A stretch of DNA of 64,000 bases from Alopecurus myosuroides (taxonomy: Eukaryota; Streptophyta; Magnoliopsida; Poales; Poaceae), in NCBI GenBank assembly GCA_028641055.1, contig CM054060.1:292750660-292814659 (forward strand). The letters run 5' to 3'. Positions 44,953 through 56,136 of this stretch are shown in pieces. Below the pieces are notes generated by a model that worked only from the letters and a program-made list of their open reading frames with translations, searched no databases and was not told where the DNA came from. Every line of letters starts with the position of its first letter. The stretch's first letter is position 1. Position numbers and translations under genes: made by a program.

Positions 44953-46312
44953 CTATTGAGTCACTAGCACAAACTTTGTGGGAGATTTCTTGTTGAATGG
45001 TTTCTTCTTGAAATGAGGTTTCTTGTAGTCAACCTTGGACTTCTCCTTGTGAATGAGCTTGCCACCATAGATTTCCCTATTTTCATAGGGACACTCCGCA
45101 ATGAAATGGTGCTTATCTTGACAATTGAAGCAAAACCTCACTCGTTGAGTCCCATCATTTCCATAGCGAGACTTGGTCTTATCCTCAACATATTTCTTGG
45201 CCTTGGGAGGATTCCTCCAAAACTTTTGCACGGTAAGAGCAATGATATCCTTGAGCATGGGATCATATTCTTGATCCTTCAATGGAGCCAACTCCTCATG
45301 GCTCTCTTCTTCATGCTCAACCTCTCTTGACACAACCTTGGCCTTCAAAGCAACGGATGCCCATTTGTGCATTCCTATGGCCCTTGCACGGTTGTCAAGA
45401 GCATTCTTGGTTTGCACTTGATAGGAGAACATCTCTTGGATAACTTGGGTTGAGGTCAAAGAAGCAAAGTCATGTCTTCCTTGAATGCTCTTCAAGTCAG
45501 CGGGCTCAAATGGCATGAGAGCAATCGTGTACTTCCTTTTGATCCAAGCATCATCAATGTACTTGGCACCAACATTGGAGAATGCGGTGGCAAGAGTCTT
45601 GAGCCACATGGTTCTCTCCATCATGCATATAGAACCCTTCGGCCTCATTGTTCAAGGAATCATACATATTCCTTTGCATGCTCTCATTTCCCACAAACAT
45701 GACGACAAGAGCGTCCCATGTTTCCTTGGCGGTGGAATATTGTTGAAGATGCGGCATGTGGTTAGGACCCACGGCTTGTTGAAGAATTGACAAGGCGGTG
45801 TAGTTGAGTTGAAAATCTACGACTTCTTTTCTTGTTAGGTTCTTGGGGTCATGAGGCTTGTATCCATCACGAGTGACCCTCCAAAGCTCTATACAAGAAG
45901 AGTTCAAGTGAGTCTCCATGTAATATTGCCATTCACGAAAAGAAAAGGCATCAATTTTAGGTGGATCTCCCCTAGGAATTATATGAGGATGTGGGACGGG
46001 AGGATCGGGAGAATAACGTCCTTTGACGGAGTGATATTCTTCCTCTCCTTCCATACCCTTCTCGGTGGAGTTTTCGGCGGAAGCATTTTTAGATGGATCA
46101 CCATCGTCCCCTTTATTGGCGCCCTCCGGATTGTCATCCGGAGGAGATGAACCGGTGACCTCCGGTCCTTTGGCTTTCAAGAGTTGCATCAACACTTGAC
46201 GCAACTCATCGATTTTGGTCTCCATGGATGAAGTCAATGAATTTTTCAACTCATTGAGATCATTCATAGATACCGGCGCCACGGAACCGGTGGTCTCCGT
46301 CTGATCGACCAT
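44953..46312 (-). pseudogene. Copia gag, duplicated partial copy
   Basis: Second copy of gag produced by the tandem duplication, cut off at 44948 so that protease and all of pol are missing. It has the same frameshift as copy 1 (first frame 45554-46312, second 44953-45648) and the same zinc knuckle. It keeps four residues (12 bases between two TCCGGA repeats near 46125-46145) that copy 1 has lost. Confidence 0.9.
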
Positions 46313-46367
46313 ACTTAAACTCTTAGGCGGTTAAGCCCGATAGAAGAGTCGAGGCGCTTATACCAAT

Positions 46368-47751
46368 TGAAAGTATAGTATGGGCACCTAGAGGGGGGTG
46401 AATAGGTGCTACGACCAATTTTAATTTTTCTTTAAGATTAGGCTTGACACAGAGGTAAATTCTCTAGATAGTGCAACTAAGGTGAACGAGATATGACAAG
46501 GATAGCAATTAATGCAACTAGTACAACAATAAATGCTACACAAGTGAGTAAAAGATAAGGGAACGAGATAACCGATAGGAGGCACACAGAGACACGATGT
46601 ATTTCCGAGTTCCTCCTTGTAAAGGGAGTACGTCTCATTGGAGGGGTGTGAGCTCGCCATAAAGGCCTACTCAATGCCACAAAGGCCTCACCCTATTCTC
46701 CGATGAACCCCGCCACAAAGTCCTAGTTCACCTTCCACTATTGATCCCCTTCGAGGCGGGAATCGAGTCCTTTACAAACAAGTTTGGGGCACACACCCAC
46801 AACCAAATTGGGGGCTCCCAACACTCACAAATCACCAAGAGTAGCAAGAAGTCTAGGTTCTCCACAAGAGGAAACCCTACGAAAAGATCCCTCAAGCAAA
46901 TGAGAGGGGAAATGAAATCCGGTTGGTGAAAACGTAGATCGGGGCCTTCTCCTTCAATCCTCCAAAGATCAAGGCTTTTGGGTGGAAGGATTTGGAGATC
47001 TAGCAAGGTGGGTGAGCTCTAGCAATGGTGAGATCTATTATGGATGAGCTAGCTGGAGGTAGGTGGTGGAGAGGGGGTACTTATACCCCTCATAAAGTTT
47101 AGAGCCGTTGGAGATATTTCTGCCTAAAGGCCGGAGACTCCGGTCTGAAGTTTTTCGCAGACCACCAGTCCGGAGACTCCGGACAGTCTCCGGTATCAAT
47201 GCAGCGGGCGACACCACTTTCTCCACCTTCATAATCTTCAGGAAATCATCAGTCCGGAGACTACGGTCTGGTGGATCGGAGACTCCGGTCTTGTCTTGCC
47301 GCCTGAGCCCTGAGTGTGTCTGTGGTCTTTCGAGAGAAGAAGGTAACAGCCACACTGGAGACTCCGGAGAGTCCCCGGTAAGTCTCCGAACTGGGTACCG
47401 CAGGCGACACCAGATGAACTCAGCCAGATTCTTCAAAGGAAAATCCCACACCGGAGACTCCGGTGTATCTCCGATAAGTCTCCGGTCTGGGTACCGCGGG
47501 CGACACCAGAAATCCAGAGAACCAAGCCTGGTGAATTTCTTCACACCGGAGACACCGGTCTGGGAGACCGGAGACTCCGGCCTGGAATAAATTCCAGCAT
47601 AATTAATTCCTGGAACTTTGCATCTTTTTGTAACTCACTACCACCATATCAAATATGTTGTTTAGGCCCTGAAAAACATCAACACACTTAAGGATACATG
47701 TGTTGTTAACAAACACCAAAACAAGATGATTTAAGCGCGTTTGCACTTTCT
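46368..47751 (-). repeat. Copia 5' LTR, duplicated copy
   Basis: Same terminal A-for-T change as 37004 and the same CCTTT flank (47752-47756). It differs from 35622-37004 at very few positions, e.g. CCCGAAG-like GGGACCGAAGAC versus GGGAGACCGGAGAC near the left of the array. Confidence 0.93.
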
Positions 47752-47756
47752 CCTTT

Positions 47757-49622
47757 GTGTGTGAAGATACCATCATCTTAGATTGATGGTTCCCTTGACC
47801 ATGTGCCATTATTACTCTCCTTCCCCATTTTACTCGGTGCATGGGACGGTTGGAAAAGATGAACGACTACTCTCTCTAGCACCAGAAGGTCGTGTCTCAT
47901 CCAGATGTCCTCTGCTATGAATACATCATCCACCTTGACCGCGTGAAGGATTGGAATCTATGAGGATAGTCCACCTGGATCGTACCTAAGCAATGTTGTC
48001 ATCTTTTGCGAAATTTGCTGTGCTGATCTATCCTACGGTCTAGCCCTTTAGGTCAGAGTGACTGATTTCACGTAACTACGTCATAGTAGGGGAAGTAGAT
48101 GTCGTGATGGCTCTTCTATGACTCGGATCAACGCCCTCGTGATGGAAACTGCCGTTAGAAATAGGGGTGCCACATTTTAGTCCACATTACTAGTCATGGT
48201 GTTTGGTAGGGCGGAAAGGGCCATCGTTGTCGTGCCACGGTGGGTGGACATAATTGGAAACAACACATCCAAGGTGAGGAGGACTAGCACAGCTGATCCC
48301 TACATTCACTCTCTCCGTCATTGCCACATAGGAGGGCATGTGATGCACGCCTTTTTAGGACCCCTCAACCCTAGGCCAATTTTTTGCCTGGTCCCATTTT
48401 TATTCATAAACTCATGCTTCCTTGGGATTATTGCAATAACCGAGGCATGTGAACCCCGTGGACTCGCTCGATGAGTTCTTCTAGATGGTGGTCAACACCA
48501 CGTGACCCATCTACTCTTGAAGTTTGTGCAGATGGACTCCATGCTCCGAGAGTTCGCGGTTGCCATGACCTTTCTTGCATAGTCATTAACTTTCTTGTGA
48601 ACGATATTGTCTGACGCAAGTGAGGATAGGCGTATTGATGAGGAGTCATCCTAGTCATCAACCTTCAAGGAGATTTTTGGTGCTATGTATTGAGGCCTTG
48701 TGACCTATGCAAAATCAAGGGTTGTTTGGTCTTGGCGTGTGGAAGTTGACTCATTCTTAACTTCTCCACTCCTTAGAACATTTTTATAGTCCATCTTCAC
48801 AATATGGCGCACAAAGTCCGAAGTTTCGACACCTTATCTGATGGAGAAATTCAGGATGTCAATCTTCGTGGAATTTTTGTGGCGCCTTTTCCATTCATAT
48901 CTCTCTCGTCCTCACCACCACTAACCAATACTACATGTGCATTTCCATTCGTGGCATCTTGACTCCCGATTGCTGTTCCTCATAAGGGCGTTGGGTTACA
49001 AACAACTCACCAACATTGATAACCAGGCCATTCACTATGACGATGATGATTCTATGTACAATAGTGGCATGGTCACAGATATGTCACATTGTTTTTACGT
49101 TAGGTCTCCATATAGACCTTCTACAAAAAAATTGATGTTGTTATGTTAGTCTACTTTAGTTTTGTTGACATGTGTTTGGATAACTAGGTGGACTTTTTTG
49201 TGCTATTTATGGTGGCTGCCACCCCGAAATACTAGTCCATTTATTCATAATGGTAAATCGGGCTCTTATACTATGATCAATTCCAGAAATCCATACAAAT
49301 ACAAGATATTTAATACTTAACCGATCAAGATGAAGACTCTAAAGACGAATATGAGACCCTAAAAGACTAATATAGGTCCCAAAGCGATGAATATGTTATG
49401 ATGTCCCTAGATTATTTTCATGGATTAACGAAAATGTGCGAGAGCTCTATTTGCCTTTGTCATGGTGTAGCTTATTTTACAAATTTCTAGTCATTTTTAT
49501 TTAGTGTGTCTCAATTGTGTTCTAGATGGCAACACTACCTTCAACTTCCTTCAATGGAATGTTTGGGTTAATAATAAACCAGACCTCAAGCATTGGTATG
49601 CGATATGGCCTTTGCAGCCTAA
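47757..49622. other. Copy 2 of the target DNA, high-divergence tract
   Basis: Partner of 37010-38898. No gene recognised. It lacks about 34 bases present in copy 1 (near 37480-37515) and carries several other small indels. Confidence 0.4.
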
Positions 49623-51174
49623 ACCTTAGTCATATATCTTCAGGAAACCAAATTGGCATCCATTGATTCAAATCAGGGGGCTATGAGACGTGATTGTTTC
49701 TTCATCCTTCTGTTGGTAAATAGAGAAGGAATTATGACTTCTCTTATGTTCTGGGAAGGCGGCATCACTGCCATTGACTAGCTATGAGCCCCGTTACATC
49801 ATTGTGTGCATCACTCTACTAGATTCGAGCATGTATTTTCTCCTCTGTAAATTTTGTGGTCCATCTAAGGACATTAAGAGGATGGGATTTATTTACGAGC
49901 TTAAGAATATTCCGCTCCAATATCCAATGTCATGGCTTATTGTAGGAGATTTAACCTAATTTATGAGGTCCAACACAAAGTTAAGTTTAGTCTCAACCGA
50001 AGGCTCACACAACACTTCAATCAGTAAGAGATTAGTAAAATTCGATGCAAAAACAGAGTGCACAATTGGAACAGTGATCCTAAAATCATACATGCGTCAA
50101 GCTTGAACATGTGGTGTTCAATGGTTCTTGGAATACCATGTTTTATCCTTCACCCTTCAGGATATAAACATCCCATTCTTACCAATTCGCATGCTCCTCG
50201 TGAACCTATCATGATTGCCACACAGAGTTATCTAGGTTTCTCTTCACATACTTCTTTACATGGCACCCGATTCCTTATGATATGGTTGTGTTGTCAAAGG
50301 AATGAGTCAATTTCTACTAGGAATCCCACGCTCGTATCTGAAGCAAGCTAATGGTATCTAGATCAAGTTCCACCATTGTGACAGTGGGTGACTTGGAACT
50401 TTTTCAATGATTGTATACAGTTCCACATTTCTCAAGAAGTGATTTGTGTATAGATGTTTCCTAAGCGAGGAGATTTCTCACTTCGGCGATTTCTATGTTA
50501 GAAGGATATTAATGTAGCGCATGCTCGGCTTGATGCTGATCGAATAATCCGTTCAGTGTAAATCCTAAAAAAAAACTTGGCTGACAAGGGCGAAAACAAC
50601 ACTTGTCTCTTCCATCTCAATATCAATGGTTGTCATATGAAATTTTATCCACAACCTTCGGTGCAAGTCCAGAATCCATGTCATTAGTTCTGACAAAGAG
50701 AAGGTTTTGTTCGACCAGTTTGCTGAGGTCATGAGTAGGAAGGTGGACGGATCATGTGCCATGATCTTGTACTCTCTGCGGATTCCCTGAAGTGATGTCT
50801 TTAGCCTTCACAATCCTTTCTCGGTCACGGGTATCTTCTTCATATCGTGCTGACAAACTATTACTAGTGACATTATTGATTTCTCGCATCACTCATACCA
50901 TATGCATACAAGTGATTTAAATTTGCTCAATTGCTTGTTGGTCTGCCTTCTTCCTAAGAACAACTAGCCCAACATGGCGAAGGCCTATCACCCCATAAGT
51001 TAAACTCACACATTGGTTAAATTTATCTCCATGTGGCTTGTGATGTGCTGCGCGTCACACATGGACCAGCTCATATCGGCTTTGCGGATTTTATTTTTGA
51101 AGTACAAATGCAACAATGAAAATACCCTTTTCGTCCAACGGAATGTGGAGAGTGAGTGGTTTCCACCTTGATGT
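49623..51174 (+). pseudogene. L1-type LINE remnant, copy 2
   Basis: Repeats 38899-40450 with only isolated substitutions (e.g. YPMSW for YPMPW in the segment before LIVGDL). Same stops and frame changes, so the LINE decayed before the duplication. Confidence 0.55.
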
Positions 51175-51775
51175 GTGAGGAGTGAGGAATATAATTTTTC
51201 ACTTAGCAATATTTTAAAATCTCCGTTTACATCAAGTACACATATTGTTAGAGCTTTTTCCCATGATTCGATGTGGAACTCACCAAAAGGTCTAAGAAAA
51301 TTATCCTTTTGATTCATTTTCCAAAATTTTATGGATCACGTTTGAAATTTTCAAGTGGTACGTGGGGCTAAAACTAGTTCAACACTAAATTGTGAATTCA
51401 TTGGTCCAAAACACACTAGGGGGCCTAGGTTTCCATTCACATGGTCCATTCAGTACACATGCACCTCATGACACGTGTGGATTCCATCTAATTATGTTAT
51501 CGACAGACATATAAATGCCACAAGATATAGTGCATGTCCTTATCAATATCTATATCTATGGTGCACACAAAGATATAAACTAGCTAGCCCTTGAAATGCA
51601 TTTTTAGAACTTCATATTACATCATTATATAAATACATAATTCATGAGAGGTCCAAAAAAAAAAAACATACTATAATATATGAGGTGGAGAGGATTGAGT
51701 GCCCATTCACACAAATTTAGTGTTCATCATTCCTCGGATTGATCTTATGCATGCATAGCTAAAATTAATTGTTTA

Positions 51776-52120
51776 GAGCATGTACACTGGATGAAGTAAG
51801 TCTTCCCTTACAATTGATATGTGGGACTTTTTCTTGTGTTTGCAATGAGAGACAATGAAGAGAGAGAAGGTTGTCTTCCCATAACTAAGGAATGATCTCT
51901 TATATTTTAATAGAAAACTATTTTTTTCCATTATATGACATGTCTTCCCTTGCTTGCCATTTTCGAATATAATTTTTCTTTTAGGAGACATGTGATGGAT
52001 TAATTATCAGATACATATATATTATATAAGAGATAATTCATTATACAACATGTTCTTGTCTTCTCTAGTTTACGTGCAATGATAACAAGAAGATTGCCTT
52101 CTCTACCATTGTATATGGCC
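51776..52120. mobile_element. Tourist-type MITE, copy 2
   Basis: Duplicate of 41052-41396, offset 10,724 bp, TTA on both sides. Confidence 0.8.
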
Positions 52121-53393
52121 TTAGAGGTGATCCATTAGTCTAGATTATCTTGTTTGTGCATTCTTTAGGATATACCACTCTACTTTACAATAGATAGTGC
52201 TATCCTAAAGATGCATACACCGAACAATGCCAACATCTATAATTATATTCTAATAGTTGTGGTATTGGTCCACATCCCCTCCTTTTTTTTGCACTTGCGG
52301 GGAAATATAGCAACAGATTTTGCACCAATAGCGGAATTTGCAAAAAGGATATGTGCATATGAATGTTGGGATAACGACCAATGCATATACCACATACATA
52401 CAACAAAGAGGCGTAGTGGGAGGAGCACAGATGCAACCGAGAACAAACAGTTTAGTGGCATTACATATTTTGTGTATTTACATGTCTACCCCCTCCATTT
52501 CTAAAAGTAAGGCGTGTTTTCTTCGGTAAGATAAGTCGTTGACCAACAATTGCTCAATAACTAAAAGTTTTATATGACATGAAATTTGTTTCACTAGATT
52601 CATTTTCAAAAATAATTTGTTAATGTAGCAATTTTGTATCACATAAATTGCATAATAAAAGAGCAATTGTTAGTCAAACGCATGTCTTAGCAAAATAAAA
52701 AATATCTTAGTCACCGGAACAAAGGTTTTGTTTATTACATACTGAAAATTCACACACTAGCCGACTCCCTAGAAATCTTGTGGGGACAAAGTATAACTGC
52801 TTAGATAAGATCAAAACTTCCCAATATCAGGTTGTTCAATTATGTAGTTTAATATGCATTGCGAGCCATATCATATTGGTTTTGAATCCATTTGTTTTCC
52901 CTCTTTGTTTCTTTTTAGCATATTGAACGATTTTTAGTTTGCTAAGTGCACATACTCTCTGTTTTTTTTAGTATATTGAATGATTTTTAGTTTGCTAAGT
53001 GCACATACCGTGCACAGGGCGACCAACACACAAGTCTTCTCGTGGTCGTTGTTTGCCTTCATTCGGCACTTCCCTCTCTAATTCTTCCTCCCTAAATTTA
53101 GGTTAAAAACACGGTGAGGTTTGATATAATATTAGGCAGAAAATTGTGTTGGTAAAATGTCTAATCGGATTTATATTTGAAATTTTGACCTAACACTAGT
53201 ACATCGCATAAACAAAAATAACGAATTCATTTCCATCAGATTACATCAATCCACTAAAATGTCACTGTAACATGATGCATCAAAACTGCAGGGTTTGCTT
53301 TACCCGTGAAACGATTCCGAACAGGAATGAGATGCATTAACGCGAATTGTTTTGACAATCTGATCCAAGTTAAATGGTGACAGGCCAGAGTAT
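52121..53393. other. AT-rich DNA, copy 2 of 41397-42669
   Basis: Nearly identical to copy 1. No gene recognised. The 53-bp direct repeat recurs at about 52914-53008. Confidence 0.4.
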
Positions 53394-53689
53394 TAAGATC
53401 AAGTACAATAAGCTTATGTAAGCGGGTTATAAGGAGTAGAATAATATTTGTGCGATGACATGGAAGAGAGAGGAGAGGAGAGAGGAGAGAGAAGAGGAGT
53501 GGGCTCTCATGCAAGAGCTAGCTGGAGCACGTGCTCCTAGGCATGTTGTGAGAGTGGGAGGTGGGCCATATATCAATAAAGTAACACCTTTTTATACCTC
53601 ACTATTGTACATGTTGGCTATAGGTGACATGGCAATTTCTTGTAGCCGGCTGCTAGCTCTACTATTGAAATTGATGTGAGTGTTGGTTG
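53394..53689. mobile_element. Tourist-like MITE, copy 2
   Basis: Duplicate of 42670-42965. One base in the left end differs (GATCAAG versus GAGCAAG). Confidence 0.5.
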
Positions 53690-53981
53690 TCAGGCTGGTG
53701 CCAATGCACCACGCACTATTCACGGGCTATAGCCCCGCCACGTCACCTTTTTTCACCACTCTCACGCCACTCTCACGGCACGGTGCCAGTGCACGGGCTA
53801 TAGCCCGGGCTATAAGATTCTCTCTCTGCCACATCAGCTTTTCTCTCTCCTCCACGTCAACACATATTTTGAAGATTAAAAACGTTGCAAATAATAGAAG
53901 AAATTATTTTATTCAACTAAAATTGTACCGATTACATAATAATAAATAAAAATTACATAAAAAATGAGAAAATTACATAAT

Positions 53982-55247
53982 CTAGTTTTGATGAGCCCAC
54001 ACATGCTCAATCAAATCCTGCTGGAGTTGTGTATACATCGGCGAGTCCTGCATTTCGTTGTCCATCTGAATCCTTGCTGCTAGGCTTGGTGGTGCATTGG
54101 TATGTATTGGAGGGCCGACGTTGCTCGCAACTGTCTCATAGCTGTTCTCCAAATTGGTACCACGCTCATCGTCGATGATCATGTTGTGCAGAATGACACA
54201 TGCACGCACGATCAACCCAAGAGTGCGCATGGAGTAGGAGCGTCCGGGAACTGCTAAAATGTTGAACCTAGACTTCAACACTCCAAATGCACACTCCACA
54301 TCTTTGCGCCAACACGATTGAGCAGCAGTGAAGACACGTTGCTTGTCACTTTGTGGAAGAGTAACACCCTTCATGAACACCGGCCAGGAGGGGTAGATGC
54401 CGTCGGCAAGGTAGTAACCCCAGTTGTACTGGTGTCCATTCACCGTGAAGTTCACTATGGGTGCTTCTCCTCTAAGCACATCCGTGAACAATGGCGACTG
54501 ATTGAGCACATTGATGTCGTTGTTGGACCCGGCGACTCCAAAAAAAGCATGCCAGATCCAACGATCATACGACGCAACGGCTTCTAAGATTATGGTAGGG
54601 TGTTTGATGTCTCCCCTTGTGAACTGACCGGCATGCGCAACTGGGCAGTTCCTCCACTGCTAATGCATGCAATCTATGCTCCCTAGCATTCCCGGAAAGC
54701 CGCGCTCCTCGGCTTTCGCTAACAGACGCTGAGTATCCGCGACGTTAGGTCGACGGCAAAACTCTTCCCCGTAACAGTCGATGATGCCCTCACAGAATTG
54801 ATCTAGACAGTCTGACGAAGTTTGTCTAGCTAACTTAAGCCACTCATCTATCGTATCAGCACTGGATCCATAAGCTAACAGACGCAACGCCGTAGTACAC
54901 TTTTGTAGCGGAGAAAAACCCGTACGGTTCAGAGCATCAACTCTTTGGGTGAAATACGGAGAGTATTCACCCAATCTATCCACAATGCGTAGAAAAAGGG
55001 ATCGCCTCATCCGATACCTTCGCCGGAAGAAGCTCGGAGGATAAGCGCAGTTGGGGGCGAAGTAGTCGTCGTAGAGCCGCTCGGCGGCGCCAACACGATC
55101 ACGCCTGATGAACTGTCGACGGCGCCGCGGCGGTCTTGGCACCGCTTGGAGCGCCGCCTCGTACTCGGCCTCCATTGCCGCCTGCATTGCGGCCATCATC
55201 TCACCCTCCAGTCCCTCGCTCGAATCGCTGCTGCTTGACGAAGACAT
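53982..55247 (-). pseudogene. Harbinger transposase with the same nonsense codon (copy 2)
   Basis: Identical layout to 43258-44523: start MSSSSSSDSSEG at 55247, TAG at 54660-54662 after GSIDCMH, DDE residues kept. A few substitutions only (YRMRRSL for YWMRRSL, GEMMAAM for GEMVAAM). The shared stop shows that inactivation predates the duplication. Confidence 0.88.
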
Positions 55248-55399
55248 GGCGTCGAGAGGGTGGAAATGAAGAGTAGAGAGGATGAAGTTGGTGTGGAATG
55301 AGTGCAGCATATGAGGGGGTATTTATAGGAGGGATCAGCTGAAAATTTCAAAATTTTCGAATTTTTTTTCAGATTTTTTTGACAGCAACGGTAACCCCT

Positions 55400-55450
55400 A
55401 ACGGCTAGCTGACGTGGACCAATAGGGGGGCGCCACGTCAGCTAGCCGTT
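55400..55450. repeat. Perfect 18-bp inverted repeat (copy 2)
   Basis: Same arms as 44676-44726, with no change in either arm or loop. Confidence 0.85.
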
Positions 55451-55535
55451 GGCCCCCAACGGCTACCCCCTACCGCCCCGCCCTCTCGCCCGGGCCGGCC
55501 AACGCCCCGCCCCTCCCTCTCGCCCTCTCGCCCCC

Positions 55536-55570
<35 letters not shown>

Positions 55571-56070
55571 TCGCCCCGGGCCGCTGCTACCGCCCCGCCT
55601 ACGCGGGCGGGAACCGCCCGGCGCCTCGCTCCCGCCCCCCGTCTCGCCCCCTCTCGCCCCAAACCAGGCGAGATGCCTCCCTACCGCCCGCCTTAGCGCC
55701 CCGGTTGGCACCAGCCTCACAGGCAAAGTCATCGTTGCCTAGGAGTGATCGCATAGTGGTAAGATTGATCATTTTTGCAAAGCTCAAAAGAAATGATTTT
55801 TTTTAACGTAAGAGTTTGCAAAAGTCACTGTGCCACCATCTCGCTATCACCGTGCTCAAGCCACAGCGACAACAGATGTGATTGTGGACTTGCGGTCAGT
55901 CCTCAATGAAAAGAATATGTGTACACGATTATAGTGAAGCAGGAAGGCGTCTCCTTCCTTGGGCGTCTGAGTTCCTCGCTCTTTTGACATGGACCTGATG
56001 CTTGCGCCTGCTCCACTCCTTTCACGACCACTCATCTGTCGGAAGAGTAGCCTATTCTGTCAGAATAGTA

Positions 56071-56136
56071 CTCCTTCCGTGTTAGATACATAAACTTTTG
56101 TCCATCCTTGTGACAAATAATTTGAGACCGAGGGAG
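56071..56136. mobile_element. Short Stowaway derivative
   Basis: 66 bp between TA dinucleotides. Left end CTCCTTCCGTGTTAGATACATAAA, right end GAGACCGAGGGAG. Mostly two termini with little between them, i.e. an internally deleted MITE. Confidence 0.7.

Larger units (their letters stand above)
44948..55652. repeat. Tandem duplication, copy 2 (10,705 bp)
   Basis: Begins in the middle of copia gag (T/ATTCCTATTGAG) directly against the CTCGCCCCC end of copy 1. The similarity ends at 55652, after which the original Harbinger sequence continues to its natural TIR. Head-to-tail orientation. Confidence 0.95.
53693..55716 (-). mobile_element. PIF/Harbinger transposon, complete copy
   Basis: Left end GGCTGGTGCCAATGCACC and right end, reversed, GGCTGGTGCCAACCGGGG give a perfect 12-bp TIR (GGCTGGTGCCAA). 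It is flanked by TCA on both sides (53690-53692 and 55717-55719), a 3-bp target duplication as expected for the superfamily, although TTA/TAA is usual. 2,024 bp with one transposase ORF. The C-rich right end carries a 32-base poly(C) run. Confidence 0.9.

Noticed and set aside
44948..47756. A second independent copia insertion
   Set aside because: It shares the same flanking target DNA, the same 37004-type terminal mutation and the same CCTTT flank, and starts abruptly inside gag, so it is part of the tandem duplication.
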